Source of the DNA: Azospirillum humicireducens | Lineage (GTDB): Bacteria > Pseudomonadota > Alphaproteobacteria > Azospirillales > Azospirillaceae | DNA length: 42,599 bases | Assembly (NCBI RefSeq): GCF_001639105.2 | Contig: NZ_CP028907.1 | Coordinates: 197,800-240,398 of the forward strand | Reading direction: 5' to 3' | Shown: piece by piece, positions 8,005 through 16,365 of the stretch | How positions within the stretch are numbered: position 1 is the stretch's first letter | Layout of the letters: each line of letters begins with the position of its first letter | Notes under the pieces: generated by a model | Told to the model about the DNA's origin: nothing | The model's input: the letters and a program-made list of their open reading frames with translations, nothing else | Database searches by the model: none | Program-made: the position numbers and the translations under genes

Positions 8005-10227
8005 ATGGCCCAGACCCCCGACGACAGCCACGAGCCCACCGCCATCCTGCCGGCCGCGCCCGGAGGCGCGAAGCAGGGGGCGGATGCCGAGGCGACAAGG
8101 CTGACCACGCCGCCGGCAGCCGCCACCCCGGTGCCTGGGGCGTCCGTCGCCCCGTCCTCGGTTACTGCGGCGTCCGTCTCCGGTGTCGACGCGGCGGGTG
8201 GACGGGCGGCGCCGGCGCCGATCGGGCCGGGCACCCTGCTGAGCCATACCTATGAGGTGGCCGGGCTGATCGCCCGCGGCGGCATGGGCGAGGTGCACCG
8301 TGCCCGCCATGTCGACATGAACACCTGGCATGCGGTGAAGGTGATCCGGCCGGAACTGGCGCAGGACGCCAAGATGGTGGAGCTTCTGCGGCGCGAGGCG
8401 GCGGCGCTGCGCGAGATCCGGCATGAGGCGGTGGTGTCCTACGACGGCGTCTTCCGCGACGAGTATGGCCGGATCCTGCTGTCGATGGAGTATCTCGACG
8501 GGCCGTCGCTGCAGGAGGTGCTGCAGGGCGGGCCGCTCGACCCGGATGACGTCGCCATTCTGCTCGACCGCGTCGCCTCGGGGCTGGCGGCGGCGCACCA
8601 GCGCGGCATCGTCCACCGCGACATGTCCACCGACAACGTCATCCTGCCCGGCCGCGAGATCGCCAACGCCAAGATCATCGACTTCGGCATCGCCAAGCAG
8701 ACCGCAGGCGGAGCGGGGACGGTCATCGGCGACGCCTTCGCCGGCAAGTACGGCTATGCCTCGCCCGAGCAGTTCGGGCTGTTCGGCGGGCAGGTCGGGC
8801 CGCAGTCGGACATCTACAGCGCCGGGCTGGTGCTGGCCGCGGCGGCGCTCGGCCGTCCGCTGGACATGGGCCGCACGCCGCAGGCGATGATCGAGCGGCG
8901 CATGGCTGTGCCCGACCTGTCGGCGCTGGCCGAGCCGTTGCGCGGCGTCCTATGCTCCATGCTGGAGCCCGATCCGCAGAACCGCGCAAAAACGATGACG
9001 GAACTGGTCGGCGCGCTGACCCGGCGCCCGGCGGAGATCACGCCCTTCGACGCCACGCCCTTCCCAGCCGCGACCCCTGCGACCGAGGAGCCGAGGCCGG
9101 CGGTGGCCGAGAGGCAGGCGAAGACGGTTGGGGCGCCGGCCGCGCCGGCGAAGAAGGCTCCGGTCGGGCTGATTGCCGGTGGCGTCGGCGGTCTGGTGGC
9201 GGCAGGCGTCGCCGGTTTCCTGCTGTTCGGGCAGTCGCAGCCGCCGGCCCAATCGACGGCGCCGGTGAAGGAAGCCGCGGGTCCCGCTACTCCCGCCCCT
9301 GCAACTCCCGCCGTGCCGCCTGCGGCCATGACGACGGCGCCGCTCGGCTCGTCCACTCCGTCGGCGCCCTCCCCAACGCCTGCGGAGCCCGTGAAGGCGG
9401 AGGCGCCGGCTCCCGCGGCTCCCGTGCCGCCGCTGCCGGTCATCCCGGCCGTCCAGACCGTCGCACCGCCCGCTCCTACGACACCCCCCGCACCGTCCCA
9501 GGTCGTGCAGGCCGCGCTTCCGGTCGCTCCGCCTGTGCCGACGATCACGCCGGCCGAGGCCCGCAAGAGGGTGGAGGCCGCGGCGGGCGGGTTCGCCTGC
9601 TCCGGAGTCAGGGCGGCGGAGACCGGCAAGGGCCTGCGCATCGGCGGCTATGTCGGCAGCGATGCCGATGCCGGCGCGCTGAAGGCGGCGATCACCGGCC
9701 TGCCGGGCGGCGTCGACATCGATGCGCGCGTCGCCGTCCGTCCCTGGCCGCTGTGCGAGGCGCTGGGCGTCGCCGGGCTGCCGGCGCGGGCGGAGGGGCG
9801 GGGGGCCGATGCGCTGGGGCTGGGCCTGAACCGGCCGTCGATGGTCTATCGCCAGGGTGAGAAGCTGGAGGTCACGGTGACCGCCGGCATGCCGGGCTAT
9901 CTGACCGTCGATTACATCGACATCGAAGGCAACGCGATCCACATGGTGCCGATGCGCCTGCGCCGCGACGACCGCATCGACGCCGGCCGTCCCGTCACGC
10001 TGGGGGTCGCGAAGTCGCCCAGCGACCGCGTCTACACCATCGCGCCGCCTTACGGCCCGGCGATGATCCTGGCGCTGGTGACGCGCGAACCGCTGTTCCC
10101 CGCCGAGCGTGAGGAGGTGGAGCCCGCCGGTCCCTATCTGGCCAGCCTGCGCGCGGCCATCGCCAAGGCCGAGGCTAAGGGAAACGTCGTCGTCCAGTCC
10201 GCCTTCTTCACCACAGTGGCCGAGTAG
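8005..10227 (+). CDS. ppkA: Membrane Ser/Thr protein kinase, PpkA-like, with DUF4384 domain
   Basis: This is the probable kinase that activates type Vi secretion by phosphorylating the FHA protein. The product is 740 residues from ATG 8005; an upstream GTG at 7888 would overlap tagH. A disordered leader precedes a kinase domain (~75-340) with the glycine loop IARGGMGEV, the VAIK-type lysine (AVKVI, K112), the catalytic Asp in HRDMSTDN (D206) and DFG (D226). One membrane segment lies at ~387-407. A Pro/Ala linker (~410-510) follows, then a BON-like stretch, then a C-terminal DUF4384 domain (LNRPSMVYRQGEKLEVTV ... YLTVDYIDIEGN) placed in the periplasm by topology. The catalytic loop has Ser where most such kinases have Lys. 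Confidence 0.9.
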   Translation: MAQTPDDSHEPTAILPAAPGGAKQGADAEATRLTTPPAAATPVPGASVAPSSVTAASVSGVDAAGGRAAPAPIGPGTLLSHTYEVAGLIARGGMGEVHRARHVDMNTWHAVKVIRPELAQDAKMVELLRREAAALREIRHEAVVSYDGVFRDEYGRILLSMEYLDGPSLQEVLQGGPLDPDDVAILLDRVASGLAAAHQRGIVHRDMSTDNVILPGREIANAKIIDFGIAKQTAGGAGTVIGDAFAGKYGYASPEQFGLFGGQVGPQSDIYSAGLVLAAAALGRPLDMGRTPQAMIERRMAVPDLSALAEPLRGVLCSMLEPDPQNRAKTMTELVGALTRRPAEITPFDATPFPAATPATEEPRPAVAERQAKTVGAPAAPAKKAPVGLIAGGVGGLVAAGVAGFLLFGQSQPPAQSTAPVKEAAGPATPAPATPAVPPAAMTTAPLGSSTPSAPSPTPAEPVKAEAPAPAAPVPPLPVIPAVQTVAPPAPTTPPAPSQVVQAALPVAPPVPTITPAEARKRVEAAAGGFACSGVRAAETGKGLRIGGYVGSDADAGALKAAITGLPGGVDIDARVAVRPWPLCEALGVAGLPARAEGRGADALGLGLNRPSMVYRQGEKLEVTVTAGMPGYLTVDYIDIEGNAIHMVPMRLRRDDRIDAGRPVTLGVAKSPSDRVYTIAPPYGPAMILALVTREPLFPAEREEVEPAGPYLASLRAAIAKAEAKGNVVVQSAFFTTVAE

Positions 10228-10235
10228 CCGGGCCG

Positions 10236-11876
10236 ATGGACAGCGGCGGTCGGCGTCTCGCCGTCATTGGCGGTGCACTGGCGCTCTGTGCGCTGGTGGG
10301 CGGGTTTCTGGGGATTGGCATCGACTGGCTGGCCGGACCCAAGGGTCCGCCGCCGGTCGTGGTCGTGGAGCCGCCGCCGCCGATTCCGGTCCCGAGCGCC
10401 ATCCCGGCTGCCGATGTTCCGGCCGCAAGTCCGGCGCCCGCCCAGCCTCCGGCGTTCTCGGACCTGTCGTGCCCCGCGGGCTTGCCGGACGGGCCGGCGC
10501 CGCGCTGCCACAGCCTGCGGGTGCCGTCTGACTGGCAGCGGCCTGACAGCCTGCCGCTCGACCTGTTCGTGATGGTGCTGCCGGCGTTGAAGGGCATGCC
10601 CGCCGCCGATCCGGTGGTGGTGCTGGCCGGCGGTCCGGGGCAGGGCGGCAGCGACGATCCGCGCGGCACCGCGGCGATGCTGGCGCCGATGCGCGCCAAC
10701 CGCGACATCATCCTGGTGGACCAGCGCGGCACCGGCAGGTCGGTGCCGTCCTTGCGCTGCCCGGCGCTGGACCCGCTGCGCATCTGGTTCGGCGGCGTGA
10801 CGGCGGAGGATGCCGTTGCCTGCCTCGATCCGCTGCGCCGCGCCGGCTACCGGCTTGAGGATTTCGACAGCGGGCAGAGTGCGGCTGACCTGCGGGCGCT
10901 GCGCGGGGCGCTGGGGGTGGAGCGCTGGAACGTCGTCGCGACCTCCTATGGCGGGGTGCTGGCCCAGGCGCTGCTGCGCCTCGACGGGGCGGCGGTGCGC
11001 AGCCTCGTGCTGAACTCTCCGGCGGCGGTGGATGCGACGTGGCTCGATCTCGACCGGCTGACCGCGATCCGGCAGGCCCATCGCCGGATGGTGGAGGATT
11101 GCGCCGCCCAGCCCGAGTGCGCCCGCGCCTTCCCGCAGCTGGGGCAGGCGGTGGAGCGGCTGGCGGCGGCGCTGGAACGGCGGCCGCTGGAACTTCGCCT
11201 CCGCCATCCCGGCACCGGGCGGGAAAGCGAGCTGCAACTCACCTGGCCGATGCTGGCGAATCTGCTGGCCCTGCGGCTGGGCAGTGCCGACGGGATGGTG
11301 GTCGTCCCGGCCCTGCTCGACCGGCTCGACCGAGCCGTTGCGCGGACTGGCGGGGCGGGGCCGCTGGAGGATGCGGCGGCGCTGTCCCTGATGGTGCCGC
11401 CGGCCATCTGGGGCGTGCTGGACAGCCTCGCCTATGGGTTGAACCTGACGGTGGGATGCCGGGAGAACCGTCCGCGCATCGATGCCGCCGCCGCCCGGCG
11501 CGCCGCGGCCGACCTGCGCCCCCATGTGGTGGCGGACGCGGTGGAGACCGATTACGACGCGGCCTGTCCGGTGCTGAACCTGCCGCCCATCGATGCGTCC
11601 TTCTACCAACCAGTCGAATCCGACGTGCCGGCGCTGATCCTGACCGGCGCCTATGACACCTTCACCGCCCCGGCGCGTGCCGAGGCGATGGGGCGCAGTC
11701 TCAAGCGGGCGACGCCGATGTCCTTCCGCGGCCTCGGCCATGACGTGCTGGGAATCAGCCAATGCGGGCGGAGCGCCGCCGCCCGCTTCGTCGAGACGCT
11801 GTCCGTCGGCGATGCCGGGGCCTGTGTCGAACGGCTGCTGCCGCCGACCTTCGCCACCCGGCTGCCCGAACGGTGA
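10236..11876 (+). CDS. Membrane-anchored alpha/beta hydrolase (TAP/proline iminopeptidase-like)
   Basis: This is an alpha/beta-hydrolase of the tripeptidyl-/prolyl-aminopeptidase group, 546 residues long. An N-terminal signal anchor (~9-30) and a Pro-rich spacer place the enzyme outside the cytoplasm. VVVLAGGPGQGG supplies the oxyanion loop, followed by ILVDQRGTGRS. The predicted triad is S237 (in ATSYGG), D474 (GAYDTFT) and H502 (GLGHDVLG). A C-terminal TAP-like segment with Cys residues closes the protein. It starts 8 bases after the kinase stop and sits in the T6SS run, so it may be secreted, regulatory, or simply co-transcribed. The substrate cannot be told from the sequence. Confidence 0.8.
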   Translation: MDSGGRRLAVIGGALALCALVGGFLGIGIDWLAGPKGPPPVVVVEPPPPIPVPSAIPAADVPAASPAPAQPPAFSDLSCPAGLPDGPAPRCHSLRVPSDWQRPDSLPLDLFVMVLPALKGMPAADPVVVLAGGPGQGGSDDPRGTAAMLAPMRANRDIILVDQRGTGRSVPSLRCPALDPLRIWFGGVTAEDAVACLDPLRRAGYRLEDFDSGQSAADLRALRGALGVERWNVVATSYGGVLAQALLRLDGAAVRSLVLNSPAAVDATWLDLDRLTAIRQAHRRMVEDCAAQPECARAFPQLGQAVERLAAALERRPLELRLRHPGTGRESELQLTWPMLANLLALRLGSADGMVVVPALLDRLDRAVARTGGAGPLEDAAALSLMVPPAIWGVLDSLAYGLNLTVGCRENRPRIDAAAARRAAADLRPHVVADAVETDYDAACPVLNLPPIDASFYQPVESDVPALILTGAYDTFTAPARAEAMGRSLKRATPMSFRGLGHDVLGISQCGRSAAARFVETLSVGDAGACVERLLPPTFATRLPER

Positions 11877-12724
11877 GGCCGGTCGCCTCTCTTTTGCGTG
11901 CCGCTCTCGCCGTCCTGCCTCTGCTGCCGGCCGGCTGCGCCGCGGTTCCGCGGGAACGGGTTGCGGCGGTCGATGAGGCTGCCGGAGCCGCCGGCCTGTT
12001 GCCGCGGCGCTTTGCGGCGGCGCCCTTCACCCTGGCCGGCTGGCTGCGCTCCGGCGGGGCCGGGCCGCTGGTCGTCTATATCGAGGGCGACGGCCATGCC
12101 TGGAGCAGCCCGACCGAGCCCTCGCGCGATCCCACTCCCGGCAACCCGGTGGCGCTGTCGCTGGCGCTGACCGACCCGGCGCCGCGTCTGCTCTATCTCG
12201 GCCGGCCCTGCCAGTATGGCGGGGTGGCGACCGACGCCGCCTGCTCCACCCGGATTTGGACGTCACACCGCTTTGCGCCGGAGGCGATCGGCGCCCTCGG
12301 CCGCGCGTTGGACGAGGCGAAGCGGGAGAGTGGCGCGGACCGGCTGGTGCTGGTCGGCTATTCCGGCGGCGGGACGGCGGCGGCGCTGCTGGCGGCAAGA
12401 CGCAGCGACGTGGCGGCGCTGGTGACGGTGGCGGCGCCGCTCGACCTCGCGGCCTGGGCGGCGGCGAAGCGGCTGACGCCGCTGACCGGATCGCTCGACC
12501 CGGCGCGGGAGACCGGACGGCTGGCGTCGGTGCCGCAATGGCACATCGCCGCGGGCAGCGACCGGGTGGTGCCGCCGGAGGTGGTGCGCGGCTTCGGGAC
12601 CCGTGTCGGCGCGCCGGTGCGGGTGGTGCCGGGGATGCAGCATGACGGCGATTGGGCGGCGCTGTGGCCGTCGCTCAGGACCGCGTTCCCGGTGTCGCTG
12701 GGAACGGGGCAAGCAGGGTCTTAA
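11873..12724 (+). CDS. Probable lipoprotein alpha/beta hydrolase
   Basis: This 283-residue protein has a lipoprotein-like signal: a hydrophobic stretch followed by LLPAGC, with C22 as the candidate lipidated residue. Pro at the -3 position is not the usual Leu. The mature part is a small alpha/beta hydrolase with VVYIEGDGHAW, the nucleophile elbow VGYSGGG (S164), GSDRVVPPE (D230) and GMQHDGDW (H257), a complete triad. GTG 11873 is chosen because it gives the signal peptide directly and overlaps the previous stop (GTGA). It ends the T6SS-linked run. The fold is clear but the substrate is not; an esterase or lipase is likely. Confidence 0.75.
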   Translation: MRPVASLLRAALAVLPLLPAGCAAVPRERVAAVDEAAGAAGLLPRRFAAAPFTLAGWLRSGGAGPLVVYIEGDGHAWSSPTEPSRDPTPGNPVALSLALTDPAPRLLYLGRPCQYGGVATDAACSTRIWTSHRFAPEAIGALGRALDEAKRESGADRLVLVGYSGGGTAAALLAARRSDVAALVTVAAPLDLAAWAAAKRLTPLTGSLDPARETGRLASVPQWHIAAGSDRVVPPEVVRGFGTRVGAPVRVVPGMQHDGDWAALWPSLRTAFPVSLGTGQAGS

Positions 12725-12753
12725 CGATTTCACCGCCGGCCCCTGCGCGTCCA

Positions 12754-12782
12754 TTGCCAGACGCCGGTGCAAACACTATGAT
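12754..12782 (+). promoter_or_regulatory. Candidate sigma-70-type promoter
   Basis: TTGCCA (12754-12759) and TATGAT (12777-12782) are separated by 17 bases, a good match to the housekeeping promoter form. It lies 69 bases before ATG 12851, just after the end of the T6SS run, so the small gene that follows probably has its own transcript. Confidence 0.45.
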
Positions 12783-12850
12783 TTCAAAGGTGCAACCCGG
12801 GTGTCCGCAGGGGCGAGACCCGTAACGCCTGAGACGATCGGAAGACCCGT

Positions 12851-13243
12851 ATGGACGCTCACGACCTTTCCCTGGACGACAACGGCACGATCCAGGCCAT
12901 CGGCATCCTCGCCGACGTGCTGGACGGGGTGGAGGGGCCGGGCGGTCTCGACACGGTGCTGGTGTCCAAGGCTCTGCGTCAGGTGATCGCCACCAAGTCG
13001 CAGCCGGCCTTCGAGTTCGCCTCCCGCGCCTTCAACACGCTGGACCCGTCGGTGCGCCGTCAGGTGGCGGAAAGCGCGGACGAGGCGGCGCACCATGCGG
13101 TGGAGCTGCGCGGCCGGGTCGGCGGCTTCCTGTCGACCGCCCCGAAGAAGCCGGTTCCCCAGGGCCCGGTGGTCGGCCAGCAGCCGAACTTCATCACCGC
13201 GCTGAACCTGCGCTCCCGCCGCCGGCCGAATTCGCCGTCGTAA
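12851..13243 (+). CDS. Hypothetical protein
   Basis: This 130-residue protein is not recognised. It has no signal peptide or membrane segment. The first two thirds look like a small helical fold with alternating charged and hydrophobic residues (QAIGILADVLDGV, VLVSKALRQVIATKS, DEAAHHAVELRGRVGGFL). The last ~40 residues are Pro/Gln/Arg-rich and probably disordered. GGAAG lies 8 bases before the ATG, and a plausible promoter sits upstream. It converges with the LysR gene, whose end is 11 bases away. GC-rich third positions match the neighbours, supporting a real gene. Confidence 0.6.
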   Translation: MDAHDLSLDDNGTIQAIGILADVLDGVEGPGGLDTVLVSKALRQVIATKSQPAFEFASRAFNTLDPSVRRQVAESADEAAHHAVELRGRVGGFLSTAPKKPVPQGPVVGQQPNFITALNLRSRRRPNSPS

Positions 13244-13254
13244 GTCAGGGCGCT

Positions 13255-14205
13255 TCAGCCGGTCTCCTGCGGCCTCATCTCCTGCGGCAGCGTGTCGAGC
13301 AGCGCGCAGTCCCAATAGGGGCGCGGGCCGAAACGCTGGACCAGGAAATCGACGAACACCCGCACCTTCGGCGACAGGTGGCGGTTCTGCGGATAGACCG
13401 CGTTGACGCTCACCTCCGATGGGACATAGCTGTGCAGGACGCTGACCAGTTCACCGCGCGTCAGCGCCTGTCCGCACAGGAAGGTCGGCGACAGGATGAA
13501 GCCGACGCCTGACATCGCCGCCTCGCGCAGCAGGTCGCCGTTGTTGCTGCGGATCGGTCCCGACACCCGGATGTTGCGCGTCTCCCCGTCCACCGTGAAC
13601 TGCCAGATGTCGGGCGTCGGCACGTTGGTGTAGATCAGGCAGGCGTGCCGGGCGAGATCGTCCGGGCTTTCCGGCACCCCGTGCTTTTGCAGATAGGCCG
13701 GGCTGGCGCACAGCGCCATCCGCGCGGGAGCCAGCCGCCGGGCGATCAGCGAGCTGTCGCGCAGCCGGCCGATGCGGACCGCCAGATCATAGCCCTCGTC
13801 GACCAGATCGACCGTGCGGTCGTTCAGGTCCATGTCGATCTCGATGGCCGGATAGCGGTCGAGGAATTCCGCCACCGCCGGGGCAAGATGCATGATGCCG
13901 AAGCTGACCGGCGCGTTCAGCCGCAGACGGCCGCGCGGGGCGGCGTGCAGATCGGCGACCGCCTGCTCCGCCTCTTCCAGATCGGCGAGGATGCGGGTGC
14001 AGCGCTCGTAATAGGCCTGCCCCACTTCGGTCAGGCTGAGCTTGCGGGTGGTGCGGTTGAGCAGCCGCGCGCCGAGCCTGTTTTCCAGCTCGCCGATGCG
14101 GCGGGAGACCACCGACTTCGACAGGTTGAGCCGGTCGGCGGCGGCGGTGAAGCTCTTGGTGTCCACCACCTTGATGAAGGCGAGCATGTCGTCGAGGCGA
14201 TCCAT
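13255..14205 (-). CDS. LysR-family transcriptional regulator
   Basis: This is a LysR-type activator/repressor of 316 residues, the usual family length. The N-terminal winged helix-turn-helix (1-60) reads MDRLDDMLAFIKVVDTKSFTAAADRLNLSKSVVSRRIGELE. The effector-binding domain follows, with the LRLNAPVSFGIMHLAP and YDLAVRIGRL blocks seen in the CrgA/AaeR-like subgroup. ATG 14205 is preferred over an upstream TTG because it begins exactly at the family start. It is divergent from wrbA with a 142-base gap containing a T-N11-A site, so wrbA is the likely target. The inducer is unknown. Confidence 0.9.
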   Translation of the reverse strand: MDRLDDMLAFIKVVDTKSFTAAADRLNLSKSVVSRRIGELENRLGARLLNRTTRKLSLTEVGQAYYERCTRILADLEEAEQAVADLHAAPRGRLRLNAPVSFGIMHLAPAVAEFLDRYPAIEIDMDLNDRTVDLVDEGYDLAVRIGRLRDSSLIARRLAPARMALCASPAYLQKHGVPESPDDLARHACLIYTNVPTPDIWQFTVDGETRNIRVSGPIRSNNGDLLREAAMSGVGFILSPTFLCGQALTRGELVSVLHSYVPSEVSVNAVYPQNRHLSPKVRVFVDFLVQRFGPRPYWDCALLDTLPQEMRPQETG

Positions 14206-14208
14206 GGC

Positions 14209-14231
14209 ATTGTTGTACACCCGGAAACAAT
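14209..14231. promoter_or_regulatory. Candidate LysR-type operator (T-N11-A box)
   Basis: ATTGTT (14209-14214) and AACAAT (14226-14231) form a perfect inverted repeat with an 11-base spacer, the classic LysR-regulator motif. It begins 4 bases upstream of the LysR start codon and lies 116 bases before wrbA, well placed for autoregulation and divergent control. Confidence 0.5.
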
Positions 14232-14347
14232 GAGGTGCCAAGATCCGGGATTACCGGAAGCGCCGCCGCACCCTATGTCTGGTGTCACCGCCGGGCCAAA
14301 ACCGGTCGCGGCGAGCCAATTCACCAACCGAACAGGGAGTGGCGACG

Positions 14348-14950
14348 ATGGCGAAGGTTCTGGTCCTCTATTACAGCAGCTGGGGCCATGTGTCGGAGAT
14401 GGCGCAGGCGGTGGCCGAAGGCGCCCGCTCCGTCGCCGGGACCGAGGTGGCGGTGAAGCGCGTGCCCGAACTGGTGCCGGAAGCGGTCCGCCAGTCCGCC
14501 CATTACAAGGACGAGAGCGACATCCCCGTCGCCACGGTGGACGAGTTGGCCCAGTATGACGCCATCGTCATCGGCACGCCGACCCGCTATGGCAACATGG
14601 CCTCGCAGATGAAGAACTTCCTCGACCAGACCGGCGGCCTGTGGGCCAAGGGTGCGCTGGTCGGCAAGGTCGGCGCGGCCTTCACCTCCACCGCCACCCA
14701 GCATGGCGGGCAGGAGAGCACCATCCTCAGCACCCACACCGTGCTTCTGCATCTGGGCATGGTGATCGTCGGCCTGCCTTACTCCTTCCAGGGCCAGATG
14801 GGCGTTTCGGAGGTGATGGGCAACTCGCCCTATGGCGCCAGCACCATCGCCGGCGGCGACGGTTCGCGCCGGCCGAGCGCGGTCGAGCTGGACGGCGCCC
14901 GCTTCCAGGGCCGCCATGTCGCCGAGATCGCGACGAAGCTGCACGGTTGA
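14348..14950 (+). CDS. wrbA: NAD(P)H:quinone oxidoreductase WrbA
   Basis: WrbA is a tetrameric FMN flavoprotein that reduces quinones by two electrons in the cytoplasm, protecting against redox cycling. The 200-residue product is the normal length. It shows the flavodoxin phosphate loop YYSSWGHVSEMA, the GTPTRYGNMASQMKNFLDQTGGLW block, and the FMN-contacting FTSTATQHGGQEST and SPYGASTIAGGDGSR motifs. AGGGAG lies 9 bases before ATG 14348. The next gene encodes a glutathionyl-hydroquinone reductase 34 bases downstream, so the pair probably forms a quinone-detoxification operon under the divergent LysR regulator. Confidence 0.95.
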   Translation: MAKVLVLYYSSWGHVSEMAQAVAEGARSVAGTEVAVKRVPELVPEAVRQSAHYKDESDIPVATVDELAQYDAIVIGTPTRYGNMASQMKNFLDQTGGLWAKGALVGKVGAAFTSTATQHGGQESTILSTHTVLLHLGMVIVGLPYSFQGQMGVSEVMGNSPYGASTIAGGDGSRRPSAVELDGARFQGRHVAEIATKLHG

Positions 14951-14984
14951 CGACGGGCAGACGCTGAAAAGAGAGGAGGGAGCC

Positions 14985-15950
14985 GTGGGCCTGCTGATCG
15001 ATGGACAGTGGCGCGACCAGTGGTACGACACCAGGAAGACCGGTGGTGCGTTCGTCCGGACCGAGGCGCAGTTCCGCGACCGGGTGTCGGCCGACGGCTC
15101 CACCCCCTACCCGGCGGAGGCCGGGCGCTATCACCTGATGGTGTCGCTGGCCTGCCCCTGGGCGCACCGCACGCTGATCTTCCGCAAGCTGAAGCGGCTG
15201 GACGACGTGATCGGCGTCAGCGTCGTCGATCCGCTGATGCTGGCGGACGGCTGGACCTTCGCCGAACCGGAACCCGTGACCGGCGCCCGCCGCCTCTATG
15301 AGGTCTATCTGCAGGCGAAGCCCGGCTACAGCGGCCGGGTGACCGTGCCGGTGCTGTGGGACAGGAAGACCGGCGGCATCGTGAACAACGAGTCGGCGGA
15401 GATCATCCGCATGCTCAACCGCGAGTTCGACGCCTTCACCGACATGCGCACCGACTTCTGCCCGCCGGATCTGGTGGAGGAGATCGACCGCGTGAACGCC
15501 TTCGTCTATGACGCCGTCAACAACGGCGTCTACAAGGCCGGCTTCGCCACCTCGCAGGACAAGTACGAGGCCGCCTTCGATGCCCTGTTCGCGGCGCTGG
15601 ACGAGATCGACGCCACGCTGGCGACCCGGCGCTGGCTGGTCGGCAACCGGCTGACCGAGGCCGATTGGCGCCTGTTCACCACGCTGGTCCGTTTCGACGC
15701 GGTCTATGTCGGCCATTTCAAGTGCAACAGGCGGCGGATTGCCGACTATCCGCACCTGTCGGGCTATCTGCGCGACCTCTATCAGGTGGCGGGCGTGGCG
15801 GAGACGGTGAATTTCGACCACATCAAGCGCCATTACTACGGCAGCCACGCCACCATCAACCCCACCGGCATCGTGCCGAAGGGGCCTGACCTGGACCTCG
15901 ACGCGCCGCATGGGCGGGAGGCTTTGGGGCCGGAGGCGCTGGAGGCGTGA
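14985..15950 (+). CDS. Glutathionyl-hydroquinone reductase (YqjG/Ecm4-type GST)
   Basis: This is a xi-class glutathione transferase that removes glutathione from glutathionyl-hydroquinones. The protein is 321 residues, normal for the family. The thioredoxin-fold domain contains the catalytic Cys in ACPWAHRT (C57), and VTVPVLWDRKTGGIVNNESAEIIRML is the glutathione-binding region. The helical C-terminal domain includes RWLVGNRLTEADWRLFTTLVRFD and the late YYGSHATINPTGIVPKGP signature of this class. It starts with GTG after GAGGAGGGAG. Its position after wrbA suggests joint quinone handling. Confidence 0.93.
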   Translation: MGLLIDGQWRDQWYDTRKTGGAFVRTEAQFRDRVSADGSTPYPAEAGRYHLMVSLACPWAHRTLIFRKLKRLDDVIGVSVVDPLMLADGWTFAEPEPVTGARRLYEVYLQAKPGYSGRVTVPVLWDRKTGGIVNNESAEIIRMLNREFDAFTDMRTDFCPPDLVEEIDRVNAFVYDAVNNGVYKAGFATSQDKYEAAFDALFAALDEIDATLATRRWLVGNRLTEADWRLFTTLVRFDAVYVGHFKCNRRRIADYPHLSGYLRDLYQVAGVAETVNFDHIKRHYYGSHATINPTGIVPKGPDLDLDAPHGREALGPEALEA

Positions 15951-15953
15951 CGG

Positions 15954-15985
15954 ATCGGCCGGCGGCCGCTGGCGAGCCGGCCGGT
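15954..15985. terminator. Hairpin between convergent genes
   Basis: CGGCCGGC (15956-15963) pairs with GCCGGCCG (15976-15983), extended by two further pairs including one wobble, around a 12-base loop. It lies 3 bases after the reductase stop and just before the end of the convergent minus-strand gene. There is no T tract, so termination is only a possibility. Confidence 0.35.
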
Positions 15986-15990
15986 ACCCG

Positions 15991-16365
15991 TCAGGGCTTG
16001 TGGCAGCGGGCCATGTCTTCCGGGTTGCCCATCGCTTCGCACTGGAATCCGTTGGAGAACTTGAAGCGCAGCGGCCCGGTCTTGCGCACGCTGACCACCG
16101 GCTTCTTGCCGGTGTCCTGGAATTCCACCCAGGCGGAACTGTCGAAGCGGGTCTGCAGCCCGTTGCTGAGCCGCACCCGGCCCTGGTTGTCCTTGATCAC
16201 CTGGATGCCGGTGTTGAACAGCAGGTTCGGCCCGTCCTGCTTCGCCGACAGGCCGTTGGTGCAGTTGACGCCCTCCGGCTTCACGGCCACGCACTCGAAG
16301 GAGCCGGGCTGGCTGGCGGTGAGGACCATCGCATAGACGGCGACTTCCAGAACGTTGAGCGGCAT
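15991..16365 (-). CDS. Hypothetical small protein, possibly exported
   Basis: This 124-residue protein is not recognised. It begins with a hydrophobic stretch (MPLNVLEVAVYAMVLTAS) and contains six Cys residues (FEC, VNC, FQCEAM, ARCHK and others), which could suit a periplasmic disulphide-bearing protein, though no classical cleavage site is visible. The central part reads VSVRKTGPLRFKFSNGF and looks beta-rich. There is no clear ribosome site, so a start further upstream cannot be excluded. It converges with the GST gene. Confidence 0.55.
   Translation of the reverse strand: MPLNVLEVAVYAMVLTASQPGSFECVAVKPEGVNCTNGLSAKQDGPNLLFNTGIQVIKDNQGRVRLSNGLQTRFDSSAWVEFQDTGKKPVVSVRKTGPLRFKFSNGFQCEAMGNPEDMARCHKP

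Noticed and set aside
4971..8234. A very long open frame on the minus strand (about 1,080 codons)
   Set aside because: It lies opposite vgrG, DUF4123, PAAR and tagH, has an Arg/Gly/His-rich low-complexity translation, and is the usual antisense shadow in GC-rich DNA.
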